Positions 8,489-16,778 of a DNA stretch of 64,000 bases are shown piece after piece (positions within the stretch are counted from its first letter, which is position 1; every line of letters starts with the position of its first letter). The position numbers and the translations under genes were made by a program. Location: positions 160,988 through 224,987 of the forward strand of contig DASVDC010000143.1 in NCBI GenBank assembly GCA_036381275.1, read 5' to 3'. The DNA is from UBA7803 sp036381275 (GTDB taxonomy: Bacteria > Pseudomonadota > Gammaproteobacteria > Pseudomonadales > Azotimanducaceae). The notes beneath the pieces were generated by a model. It worked only from the letters and a program-made list of their open reading frames with translations. It had not been told where the DNA came from and ran no database searches.

Positions 8489-10222
8489 ATGTTGCAGTAC
8501 CAAGCCCCCGAACGCGATCTGCACTTCCTGCTGTTCGAGCTGTTCGACGTGCGCGAGCGCTGGCGGACGATCCCCGGCTTCGCCGATTTCAGCGAGGACG
8601 TGATCCGCGCGGTGCTGGACGAGGCGGCGAAGCTCGCGGGCGGCGTGCTCGCGCCGGTGAACGCCGCGGGCGATGAGCCCGGCTGCAGGTTCGAAAGCGG
8701 CGCGGTGGAGACGCCGCCCGGCTTCACCGACGCGTTCGCCGCGCTCGCCGAGGGCGGATGGCTCGGCCTGTCCGGCAACCCGGCGTACGGCGGGCAGGGC
8801 ATGCCGAAGTCGCTCGGCTGCCTGGTCGAGGAGATGTTCTGGGCTGCGAACCCGGCCCTGTACCTGTACGGCACGCTGACCGTCGGAGCGGCGATCTGCA
8901 TCGACACCCACGGCAACGAGGCGCAGAAGGCGCTGTATCTGCCGAAGCTCTACAGCGGCCGCTGGAGCGGCGCGATGGCGCTGACCGAGGCGCGCGCCGG
9001 CAGCGACCTCGGCATCATGCGCACCCGCGCCGAGCCGCAGCCCGACGGCAGCTACCGCCTGACCGGCACCAAGATCTTCATCACCGCCGGCGAGCACGAC
9101 CTGGCCGAAAACATCGTGCATCTGGTGCTCGCGAAGCTCCCGGATGCGCCGGCCGGCACCCGCGGCATCTCGCTGTTCATCGTGCCGAAAGTCCTGCCCG
9201 ATGCGAACGGCGCGCCGGGCGAGCGCAACCGCTTCGCGGCCGGCTCGATCGAGCAGAAGATGGGCATCCACGGCAGCGCGACCTGCGTGATCAACTACGA
9301 CGGCGCCACGGGCTGGCTGCTCGGCGAGGAGAACCGCGGCCTCGCGGCGATGTTCACGATGATGAACTACGAGCGCCTGTCGGTCGGGCTGCAGGGGCTC
9401 GGCGCCGGCGAGCTCGCGTATCAGAACGCGGCGGCGTACGCGCGCGAGCGGCTGCAGGGCCGCGCGCCGTCGGGCCCGGTGAACGCCGACGGTCCCGCCG
9501 ACCCGCTGCTCGTGCATCCGGACGTGCGGCGCATGCTGCTGACCATCCGGGCGCTGACCGAAGGCGGCCGGGCGTTCGCGGTGTTCGCGGGGCTAGAGCT
9601 CGACCGCGGCAAGCACGCCGGGGACTTGCAGGCTCAGGCCTTCTCCGAGCTGCTCACGCCGGTGGCTAAGGCGTTTCTGACCGACCGCGGCTTCGAGTGC
9701 GCGGTGCTGGCGCAGCAGGTGCTCGGCGGACACGGCTACGTTCGCGAGTCGGGGCTCGAGCAGGTCGTGCGCGATGCGCGGATCGCGCAGATCTACGAAG
9801 GCACCAACGGCATCCAGGCGATGGACCTGGTCGGCCGCAAGGTGCTGCGCGACCGCGGCGAGACGCTGCGCGCGCTGCTCGGGGTGCTGCGCGAGGAAGC
9901 GCCGCGGCGTTACGCGGCCGAGGTGGACGAGGCGCTGCTGCGCCTCGAGCGCGCCACCGACAGCGTGATCGAACGGTCCGGGAGCGACCCGAATCTGCCG
10001 GGCGCGGTCGCCGCCGATTACCTGGATCTGGTCGGCTACACGCTGTACGCGTGGCTCTGGGCGAGGATGGCGGACGCCGCCCCGGACGATGCGTTCGGCG
10101 CCGCCAAGCGGCGGAGCGCCGAGTTCTTTTTCGCGCGGCTGTTGCCGCGCGCGCTGGCCGCGGAGCGAGGCGTGCTCGCGGACAGCGCGGCGGTGATGGC
10201 GTTCGCCGACGACGCGTTCTGA
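8489..10222 (+). CDS. acyl-CoA dehydrogenase (second of a tandem pair)
   Basis: This 577-residue paralogue of the preceding enzyme has the same domain order, with blocks MALTEARAGSD, VLGGHGYVRE and the active-site IYEGTNGIQ. The ATG at 8489 lies 11 bases after the upstream stop. Differences cluster in the C-terminal domain, which is shorter here. It probably oxidises a different chain length or a branched acyl-CoA; specificity cannot be read. No other beta-oxidation gene follows. The next genes on the opposite strand belong to the secretion-like locus, so the operon likely ends here. Confidence 0.92.
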   Translation: MLQYQAPERDLHFLLFELFDVRERWRTIPGFADFSEDVIRAVLDEAAKLAGGVLAPVNAAGDEPGCRFESGAVETPPGFTDAFAALAEGGWLGLSGNPAYGGQGMPKSLGCLVEEMFWAANPALYLYGTLTVGAAICIDTHGNEAQKALYLPKLYSGRWSGAMALTEARAGSDLGIMRTRAEPQPDGSYRLTGTKIFITAGEHDLAENIVHLVLAKLPDAPAGTRGISLFIVPKVLPDANGAPGERNRFAAGSIEQKMGIHGSATCVINYDGATGWLLGEENRGLAAMFTMMNYERLSVGLQGLGAGELAYQNAAAYARERLQGRAPSGPVNADGPADPLLVHPDVRRMLLTIRALTEGGRAFAVFAGLELDRGKHAGDLQAQAFSELLTPVAKAFLTDRGFECAVLAQQVLGGHGYVRESGLEQVVRDARIAQIYEGTNGIQAMDLVGRKVLRDRGETLRALLGVLREEAPRRYAAEVDEALLRLERATDSVIERSGSDPNLPGAVAADYLDLVGYTLYAWLWARMADAAPDDAFGAAKRRSAEFFFARLLPRALAAERGVLADSAAVMAFADDAF

Positions 10223-10250
10223 TCCCGACGGCGTCGGACGAAGCGCCCGG

Positions 10251-10484
10251 CTACCTCAGCGGTTCCGTGCCGTGGAGGCGCCAGAGCTCGGCGAACTCGC
10301 CCGGCACCGGCGCGATGATCAGGCTCGGGTCGAGCGCGCGCAGCGCGTCGTGGACCTCCGCCCAGTCGACGCCGGCGTAGGCCGTCGGGATCACGGACAC
10401 TCGCGGCACTTCCGGCATCAGCATTTCCTCGGGGTAGCCGCCGCCACCATCGGTGGCGGCCCAGTCGTCTGCTGCAGTGCACAT
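10251..10484 (-). CDS. small Gly-rich peptide, candidate secreted peptide 1
   Basis: This predicted 77-residue peptide begins MCTAADDW, has a GGGG run at residues 13-16, then MPEV at 23-26 and VDWAEV at 39-44. The start at 10484 has a strong ribosome site, GACAGGAG, just upstream. That leader is nearly the same as the one of the next peptide gene (10926). No signal peptide is visible. Beside a type I exporter gene set and a paralogous peptide, it is likely a secreted or modified peptide precursor, but no known leader type is matched. An immunity or regulatory role is possible. Confidence 0.6.
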   Translation of the reverse strand: MCTAADDWAATDGGGGYPEEMLMPEVPRVSVIPTAYAGVDWAEVHDALRALDPSLIIAPVPGEFAELWRLHGTEPLR

Positions 10485-10569
10485 GTCCTGGCTCCTGTCG
10501 TGAAGGGAACGCCGTTTCGTCACGAGGCTCGGCACGAGGCGGAGGGTTCCGCCTCATGCGCAGCAAGGA

Positions 10570-10926
10570 TCAGTACAGCGGAACGTACGGATAGGAGCCG
10601 GGCACCACGATCATGTCGTTCTTGATCACGATCAGGTCCTCGAGGTCGACGCCGTCCTGCCCCTCGATTGCTCCGGCGCCCGCGGCGAGCCCCGCGCCGA
10701 GGGCCCCCGACCAGCCGCCGCTGTAGGCGCCGCCCGCCGCGGCGAAGCCAGCGATCTTCGCGACCTCCGCCCAGTCGATGGCCTCGATCAGGCTCATGTT
10801 GAGCCCGAGCCGCGGCGCCGTGACGACGATCTCGGGTATCGCACCGTCGCCGGATCCGCCACCGCCGGCACCGCCAGCGGAACCGCCCGAGGAACCACTC
10901 AGCTCTTCTTCACCCGCTACGCACAT
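10570..10926 (-). CDS. Gly-rich glycine-zipper peptide, candidate microcin-like precursor
   Basis: This 118-residue peptide begins MCVAGEEEL. A Gly/Ser-rich segment follows (about residues 11-28), then IPEIVVTAPR (30-39) and IDWAEV (50-55). Next comes a small-residue hydrophobic segment with many GxxxG spacings (about 60-89), and a C-terminus rich in Val, Pro and Tyr. The glycine-zipper core is typical of membrane-active class II bacteriocins and microcins. MC-x-A, the Gly-rich linker, [MI]PE[VI] and [VI]DWAEV are shared with the 77-residue peptide. The start at 10926 has AGGAG 8 bases upstream. Secretion through the adjacent ABC/HlyD pair is inference. Confidence 0.65.
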   Translation of the reverse strand: MCVAGEEELSGSSGGSAGGAGGGGSGDGAIPEIVVTAPRLGLNMSLIEAIDWAEVAKIAGFAAAGGAYSGGWSGALGAGLAAGAGAIEGQDGVDLEDLIVIKNDMIVVPGSYPYVPLY

Positions 10927-11063
10927 GCTGGCACTCCTGTCTGGTTGATCGGTGATGTCGCCATCCGGCTCGAAGCCGGACGCCGCGACCGTAGCGCCGC
11001 GCGGCGCACCGGCGCGAGGGGCCTCACAGCAGGATCCGCTTCGGCTGACAAGCCGGCGGGCGA

Positions 11064-11381
11064 TTACACGCCGAGGCGTCGCCGCAGCCGCCGATACGAC
11101 CACCAGTTCCACAGCGGAACGAGGGGAACCAGCGCGAAGACCGGGATCAGCGCGCGCATCGGGGTGGTCATGCAACACGCGTTGTGGATGGCGGCGACCG
11201 CGGCAATGACGGCGACGGAGCTGCCTTCGTAGAGCAGGTGCTCGGCGAACGTGAAGAGGAGCGGCGGCCGACGCGTAAGGCCGCAGCGGCGGTAGAGCCG
11301 ATACCACCAGGGATACAGCCGCCGGAGCGGGATGCCGTGCTCGGCGAAGCGCCGCTCGAGCTCTGCGTCTGTCGGTGACAT
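11064..11381 (-). CDS. small DUF6404-like membrane protein
   Basis: This 105-residue protein has an N-terminal amphipathic part (RFAEHGIPLRRLYPW) and a short PP segment at about 39-40. Two hydrophobic segments follow (about 54-72 and 77-93), and the tail is basic (RRLRRRLGV). The plan of small helix, GL-x-x-PP and membrane hairpin resembles DUF6404 proteins, which have no known function. Within this locus, on the same strand as the two small peptides, an immunity protein for a membrane-active peptide is an attractive guess. The start at 11381 is 210 bases from the divergent plus-strand gene. Confidence 0.6.
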   Translation of the reverse strand: MSPTDAELERRFAEHGIPLRRLYPWWYRLYRRCGLTRRPPLLFTFAEHLLYEGSSVAVIAAVAAIHNACCMTTPMRALIPVFALVPLVPLWNWWSYRRLRRRLGV

Positions 11382-11591
11382 TCGCGCGATGGTAGGCGGC
11401 GTCGGCGCCGCGGCGCGAGCGGGCTCCGGCGATGTCTCACAGGCCGGATGGCGATTCCCCGGCAGAGGGGCCTGCCCGCCGATCCAACGGGCGCGGCCGC
11501 GCTCGGCTCCTACAGCCACTCGGGCGAAGCGCGGCTGGATCGGCGGACCGGGATTCTGCTTCGCTCGGCGCTTTTCGGCACGGGAGCCGTG

Positions 11592-13511
11592 ATGACCGAG
11601 GTGGTACGCGCTGCGTTCCGGCACGCGCTGTTCCTGGCGGATCGGCTGCGCTACGAGGACGTTCGGGAAATCGCCGCCGTCTGGGGAGTCGCTGCGAGGC
11701 CGGGGCTCTTCTACTGCCTCATGAGCAGCGACCGGACGTTCGCGGTGCTGGAAGACGGCGAGCCCGTGGCGCTGTGGGGGATCAGCAGCCGGATCGAGGG
11801 CGACCTGCGCATCGGCCTGCCGTGGCTGCTCGCGGCGCCGCGGCTGTTCGAGGGTCCCAGGAGCACGTTGCTGCGCAGTCGGCGCGTGATGGATCACCTG
11901 CTGGCCGAGCACGACGTGCTCACCAACGTGACCGATGCCGACAATCACGCGCATCTGCGCTGGCTCTGGTGGTGCGGATTCGCGGAGCTCTGCCGCCACG
12001 AGCGCTACGGCGCGGGGGCGCGGCCGTTCGTCGAGTTCTATCGGGTCAATCCGCGCAGCGGCCTGTCCGATGCGGCCGTGCGCGCCGTGCTGCGGCGGTG
12101 CCGGCCCGCGGGCGCCGCGCCGGACGACCCGGTCGTCCGAGGTCTGGTCGAGCTCGGCGTCGAGCTGCTGGCGCGGCCGACGGCGTTCGAGCGCCGTCAC
12201 GCGCGAGCGCTCGCCGAGGTGCTCGATCGGCTGGCGCAGCCCGGTGGCACCGCCGGCCGGACGCGCCGCGGCTGCGTGCGCCTGCTCGTCGAGCTCGCGG
12301 TGGCGCTCACCGGCATCGGCGACCGCGCCGGCGTCCCGCCCAGCGCACCGCTCGCCGAGCTGATCACTGCGCTCGCCGCCGCCGCGGATCTCGGCGCGCT
12401 CGCCGGCGTGGCCGTCGATGATGCGCTGCTCGCGCTCGGCGGTTCCGGCCGCCCGGCCCCGGTTCCGGCGCCAAAGCTCGAGGCGTCCGCGCCGCGCATG
12501 GCGAACGAGCCGGTCGGATCCGGCCTCGCGGCGCTGCTGCGGCGTCATCTGCGGCTTCTCACGCTCGATGGACGTGTCGGCCGCGCGGCCGGTCACCGGT
12601 TCTGGTCTGCCGCGCTCGGAGCCGACGAAGATCGGCTCGCGCGTTCCGTCGGCGTGGGTCGACCGGCGCTCGGTGCGCTGCTGGCCGAGCACCGGCTGCA
12701 GCGCGAGCTGCTGGGCGACGCGCAGGCGGCGGACGGTGCGCTCGCAGCCGCGCTCTCGGAGAAGCTCGAGCACGGTGCGGCCGTCGCCGCGCTGCGCGGG
12801 TCGGTGCCGGTCGGCCATCCGCTCGGTGCGCCGCTGACCGCCGAGCTCGACGCGTTGCCGCTGAACGACGAGCCCGTGCGGATCGGGACGGTGGGCGACC
12901 TCGTGTACGTCGCGAGCGCGGTGGCCGACCGGGCGGCGCGGCGTGTGCTGCCGAGTCTGCGCCTCGGCGGCGCGGTCGCCGGCTACGGCGACCGCCACTG
13001 GCTGTACCGGCTGCTGCGCGTGCGGCTCATTCAGGCCGCGCCGATGTCCGCCGCGGCGCTCGGCGCGTTGCTCGCGGAAGAGCTGGGCGCGTTGCTCGCG
13101 GCCGGCGCCGTGGAGGACGCGCTGCTGGCCGCCGAGGGGCCGCTCGCCGACCTCGAGCTGCATCGGATCCGGATCGCGGCGCTCGCCGTCCGGGCGGGCG
13201 AGCACCTGGACGACTCGGCGCTCGCCCGCTGGCTCGCGGCGCCGCTGGCGGTACCCGTTCGGCATCACCTCGAGCTCGGCCCGGCGCTGTTCGCCTGGTA
13301 CAGCCACGGCCGGGGCGAGGTGGCCGATCATCTGGATGCGCTCGCCGATGTCCTCGGCGCCGGTCCGCTGGTTCCGCGGCAGCGCTACCGGAGTGTCCTA
13401 CGCCGCTTCGCGAACGGCCTCGATATCGTGACGCTCGCGAACCACCTGGGCCTCGATCCGGATGCGCAGCCCGATACGTTCGAAGCCGCGTCGCGCCTCG
13501 GCGGGCGTTGA
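11592..13511 (+). CDS. T7 gp13-like (DUF2833/GNAT-fold) domain fused to a large unknown region
   Basis: From the ATG at 11592 the protein has 639 residues. An in-frame ATG at 11448 would add 48 residues of low-complexity character, which I judge unlikely. Residues of about 5-150 resemble the phage internal virion protein A family. They run through LRYEDVREIAAVWG, GLPWLLAAPRLF and a NVTDADNHAHLRWLWWCGF block, then a variable Phe-Tyr end. That family has an acetyltransferase-like fold. The remaining 490 residues are Ala/Leu-rich and mostly helical, with no family I know. Its end overlaps the ABC exporter gene by 50 bases. A peptide-modifying or chaperone role is inference. Confidence 0.68.
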   Translation: MTEVVRAAFRHALFLADRLRYEDVREIAAVWGVAARPGLFYCLMSSDRTFAVLEDGEPVALWGISSRIEGDLRIGLPWLLAAPRLFEGPRSTLLRSRRVMDHLLAEHDVLTNVTDADNHAHLRWLWWCGFAELCRHERYGAGARPFVEFYRVNPRSGLSDAAVRAVLRRCRPAGAAPDDPVVRGLVELGVELLARPTAFERRHARALAEVLDRLAQPGGTAGRTRRGCVRLLVELAVALTGIGDRAGVPPSAPLAELITALAAAADLGALAGVAVDDALLALGGSGRPAPVPAPKLEASAPRMANEPVGSGLAALLRRHLRLLTLDGRVGRAAGHRFWSAALGADEDRLARSVGVGRPALGALLAEHRLQRELLGDAQAADGALAAALSEKLEHGAAVAALRGSVPVGHPLGAPLTAELDALPLNDEPVRIGTVGDLVYVASAVADRAARRVLPSLRLGGAVAGYGDRHWLYRLLRVRLIQAAPMSAAALGALLAEELGALLAAGAVEDALLAAEGPLADLELHRIRIAALAVRAGEHLDDSALARWLAAPLAVPVRHHLELGPALFAWYSHGRGEVADHLDALADVLGAGPLVPRQRYRSVLRRFANGLDIVTLANHLGLDPDAQPDTFEAASRLGGR

Positions 13512-15495
13512 GCCGGCGCTCGGTCTGCTGCTCGCGCGGCTGCTGCCGGAGCACGACCGGCAGGCGCGTGAACGGCTTCGCGCGGCGCTGCGTGCGGGCG
13601 ATGTCGAGGAAGCGATTGCCGAGCTCGCGGCCGCCGGGCTCCTCGAGCGGCGCCGCGTCGACGACATCGCCGAGCTGGAGGGGCAGACGGCCGTCTGCCG
13701 GCTGCCGGGGCAGCGCTGGGTGCTGCTGCAGCCCGCGGGTTCCGGGCGGTGGTCGGTGGCCGCGGCGGGCCGCCCGAGCCGGTTGCTCGGCGCGGCGGCG
13801 CTGCGCGCGCTCCTTCCGTGCGACGTCCTGTTAGCGGGGCCGCGGAACCGTCCCGCCGCCGAGCCGCGGGCGGAGCGGGTGCGGCCCCGGTACCTGTCCG
13901 CCGGCCTGCGGCTGACGGCGCAGGTGCTCGGGCTCGCGACGCCGGTCGCGATGCTGCTCGTGATCGACAAGGTCGTCACCCAGGGTGCGCAGAACACGCT
14001 GCTCGCGCTGGTGGGCGGCGTCGCGCTGCTCACCGTGTTCCAGTACCTGTTCCTGTTGTGCCAGACGGTGCACGCGTGCCGTGAGGCGGAAGCCGGTGCG
14101 CTGCCGTCACGGCGGCGGCTCTTCCACCGGGCGCTCGCGAGCTCGGCGGCGCCGCGTTCGTGCAGTGCCGGATGGGACGTGCTGGACGGCTGTCACGAGC
14201 ATGCCCGCTTCGAAGCCGAGACGCGGCCGCAGGCGCTGGCGGACGCAGCGTTCGCGGCGCTGCTCGGCGCGCTGATGGCGGCGTTCAGCCCGGTGCTGCT
14301 CGCGGTCTCGGCCGCGTTCGTGCCGCTCTACCTGCTCGCCGAGACCTGGGCCCGAGGCTTCGCCGAGCGGCATGCGGCGCAGGCGGCGGGGCTCCGCCAC
14401 GCGCTTTCCCGGAACTGGTTCGAGGCGCTCGGCGCAGCCGAGCTGGTGCAGGGGCTCGGTCTGGCCCCGCACCTGGGGGCCCGCTGGGACGCGGCCGACC
14501 TCGCGCTGGCGGGGTCGAGGTACCGCTCGGCGGTGTGCCGGCGGCTCGCGTCGCTCGCGGTGGAATTCCTGCAGAAGGTGTCGCTCGTGGTGATCATGCT
14601 GCTCGGCGTCGGCGCGGTGATCGGCGGCGAGCTCACGCTCGGTCAGTACGTGGCGTTCAATCTGCTGTCGATGCAGCTCGCGGCGCCGGTGATGCGTCTC
14701 GCCGGCTATCGCCGCGCGCACATCGACCAGCGCCTGCACACGGAATCACGCAACGAGCTCGAGCAGGCGTGGCGCGCCGCCGAGTGGCCGCCCGCCGGCG
14801 GGTACCGGGTTCCGGGCGGCGCGACGCTGCTGGAGGCGGACGGGTTGCCCGCGCCCGGCAGCGGACGGGCCGGCTTCGTGCTCCGCGCCGGAAGCTGGCT
14901 CGGCATCACCGGGCCGTCGGGGTGCGGCAAGACCACGCTGCTGCGCACGCTGGCGGGCCTGCGGATCGCAGACGGCGCCGCGGTGCGCTTGAACGGCATC
15001 CCGATCGGACGCCTCGATCCGGCGGAGCGCGGCCGGCAGATCCGGCTGGCGGCGCAGGAGCCGGTACTGTTTTCGGCTTCGATTGCCGAAAACATCCGGC
15101 TGGGCGACCTCGACGCCGGCCCGGAGCGGGTGCTCGCGGCCGCGTTGGCCTGCGGGCTCGGGCCGCTGCTCGAGCGTCTGCCGGAGCACCTCGACACCGT
15201 GGTGGGGCCGGGGGGCCGTCCGCTTTCCGGCGGCGAGCGGCAGCGCGTCGCGATCGCCCGCGCGATGCTCGCGAGCCCGCGCGTGCTCTTGCTGGACGAA
15301 GCCACTGCGGCCCTCGATGCGGCCGGTGAAGCGGCCGTACTGGCCGCGCTGCGGCGGCACCTGCCGGACGCGGTGGTGGTCGTGGTGTCGCACCGGGCGA
15401 CCTCGCTCGCCCGGTGCGATCGGCTGCTGCGCTTCGACGCCGACGGGCGGATCGCCGAAGCGCCGGCGCGGCGAGCGCTGCACGGGGTGTCGTGA
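13462..15495 (+). CDS. type I secretion ABC exporter with degenerate N-terminal domain
   Basis: This 677-residue fused permease/ATPase has an N-terminal 110-120 residue region in the place of a C39 peptidase. It lacks a recognisable Cys/His active site, as in C39-like domains of RTX exporters. A membrane domain follows (about 135-430), then an ATPase with Walker A GPSGCGKTT (484-492), signature LSGGERQR (588-595), Walker B VLLLDE (608-613) and H-loop His644. It should export the substrate through the HlyD partner encoded next; the stop and the next start overlap as TGATG. The ATG at 13462 overlaps the upstream gene by 50 bases. Confidence 0.82.
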   Translation: MRSPIRSKPRRASAGVEPALGLLLARLLPEHDRQARERLRAALRAGDVEEAIAELAAAGLLERRRVDDIAELEGQTAVCRLPGQRWVLLQPAGSGRWSVAAAGRPSRLLGAAALRALLPCDVLLAGPRNRPAAEPRAERVRPRYLSAGLRLTAQVLGLATPVAMLLVIDKVVTQGAQNTLLALVGGVALLTVFQYLFLLCQTVHACREAEAGALPSRRRLFHRALASSAAPRSCSAGWDVLDGCHEHARFEAETRPQALADAAFAALLGALMAAFSPVLLAVSAAFVPLYLLAETWARGFAERHAAQAAGLRHALSRNWFEALGAAELVQGLGLAPHLGARWDAADLALAGSRYRSAVCRRLASLAVEFLQKVSLVVIMLLGVGAVIGGELTLGQYVAFNLLSMQLAAPVMRLAGYRRAHIDQRLHTESRNELEQAWRAAEWPPAGGYRVPGGATLLEADGLPAPGSGRAGFVLRAGSWLGITGPSGCGKTTLLRTLAGLRIADGAAVRLNGIPIGRLDPAERGRQIRLAAQEPVLFSASIAENIRLGDLDAGPERVLAAALACGLGPLLERLPEHLDTVVGPGGRPLSGGERQRVAIARAMLASPRVLLLDEATAALDAAGEAAVLAALRRHLPDAVVVVVSHRATSLARCDRLLRFDADGRIAEAPARRALHGVS

Positions 15496-16760
15496 TGCCG
15501 CGCGCCGCGCGGGATCCCGTGTCGCGGGCGCTGCCGCGGCACGTGTCGCTCGAGCGCGTGTCGCTCCTCGCGATGCTGCTGCTCGGAACGCTGCTCGGCT
15601 GGGCCGCGCTCACCGAGGTCGAGATCGTCGTGATGGCGCCGGCCGCGGCGCGGGCCGTCGGCGGCAACGCGGAGCTGCGCGCGCCGGACTCCCGACCCAT
15701 CGCCCGGGTGCTGGTGGAAGAGGGCCAGCGGGTCGCGCGCGGTGCGCCGATCGTCCGGCTCGACAGCCGGCTGCTGCACGCGCAGCGCGAGGCCGCACGG
15801 CGCGCGGCGCTGGAGCAGCGCCGCAATCTCGCGGCGATCGACGAGGCGCTGCGCGCGCTGGCCGACGCTACGCCGCTCGATGCGCTCGAGCCGCGGGCGC
15901 GCCTGCAGGTGCTGTCGCACCGCAGCCGGCTGGCCGAGCTCGATGCGGCCATTCGGGCGCTCGTCGCGGAGCGCGAAGCGGCCCGGGCGCGGACGGCGGC
16001 CGCCGAGCGCCTGCTCGCAATCGCCCGTGAGCGCTACGCCGCCGCGCAAACGGCCGCGCGGGAACAGGCCATCAGCCGCTTCGAGCTGCTCGCGGCCCGG
16101 CAGGACCTGCTCGGGCAGCAGGCGGCGGCCGAGGCCGCGGCCGGCGCGGAGGCGGCGCTGCAGCAGCGGCTCGGGGCCGAGCGCGCCGTCCGCGCGGCGC
16201 TCGCGGCGGATCTGCGGCAGGCGCTGCTCGAGCGGCGCTCGGCGCTGGATCTCGAGCGGCTCGAGCTGGAGACGCGGGCGGCGGAAGCCGCCGAACGGCT
16301 GCGTCTCGCCGAGGTGCGCGCGCCGATGGCGGGCATCGTCGATCGGCTCGCGGTGAGCGAAGGGGATTTCGTCGAGCGCGGCGAGCCGCTCGGCGTGATC
16401 GTCCCGGACGGCGCGACGGTGCGGTTCGAGGCCCGCATCCTGCCGAGCCAGGCGGCATTTCTGCGCGCCGGCCAGCCGTGCCGCCTGAAGCTGGACGCGC
16501 TGCCGTTCGCGCGCTACGGCGCGCTGCCGTGCGTGCTGGAACGGCTGAGCCGCGACGTGGTGCCCGGCGAGTCGGGGACCGGCCACTACCTCGCGGAGGT
16601 GCGACCGCTCGCGGAGCGGCTCGCCGCGGGCGGGCAGCCGCTCGAGCTGAGACCCGGTGCGACGGCGTGGCTCGACGTCGTCACCGGCCGGCGCACCGTG
16701 CTCAGCTTCCTGACCGATCCGCTCACCCGCTTCACCCACGAGACGCTGAGAGAGCGCTGA
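15495..16760 (+). CDS. HlyD-family periplasmic adaptor of type I secretion
   Basis: This 421-residue protein has one N-terminal membrane helix (about residues 22-42: LLAMLLLGTLLGWAAL). A biotinyl-lipoyl-like half follows (RVLVEEGQRVARGAPIVRLD), then a long coiled-coil hairpin (about 95-265) rich in Ala, Glu, Arg and Leu, and a second lipoyl half (VRAPMAGIVDRLAVSEGDFV). This is the layout of type I secretion adaptors that bridge the ABC exporter to TolC. No outer membrane TolC gene is nearby, so a chromosomal one must be shared. It is translationally coupled to the ABC exporter. Confidence 0.85.
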   Translation: MPRAARDPVSRALPRHVSLERVSLLAMLLLGTLLGWAALTEVEIVVMAPAAARAVGGNAELRAPDSRPIARVLVEEGQRVARGAPIVRLDSRLLHAQREAARRAALEQRRNLAAIDEALRALADATPLDALEPRARLQVLSHRSRLAELDAAIRALVAEREAARARTAAAERLLAIARERYAAAQTAAREQAISRFELLAARQDLLGQQAAAEAAAGAEAALQQRLGAERAVRAALAADLRQALLERRSALDLERLELETRAAEAAERLRLAEVRAPMAGIVDRLAVSEGDFVERGEPLGVIVPDGATVRFEARILPSQAAFLRAGQPCRLKLDALPFARYGALPCVLERLSRDVVPGESGTGHYLAEVRPLAERLAAGGQPLELRPGATAWLDVVTGRRTVLSFLTDPLTRFTHETLRER

Positions 16761-16778
16761 GCGGGCGTGCGGAAGCGA

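Noticed and set aside
10570..11307. Long version (245 residues) of the glycine-zipper peptide starting at 11307
   Set aside because: It would run across the ribosome site at 10926 and through the DUF6404-like gene in another frame. The ATG at 10926 has a strong AGGAG.
11448..11591. ATG 11448 as start of the gp13-like protein
   Set aside because: The 48 added residues are low in conserved features, and the gp13-like domain begins right after ATG 11592. It cannot be excluded.
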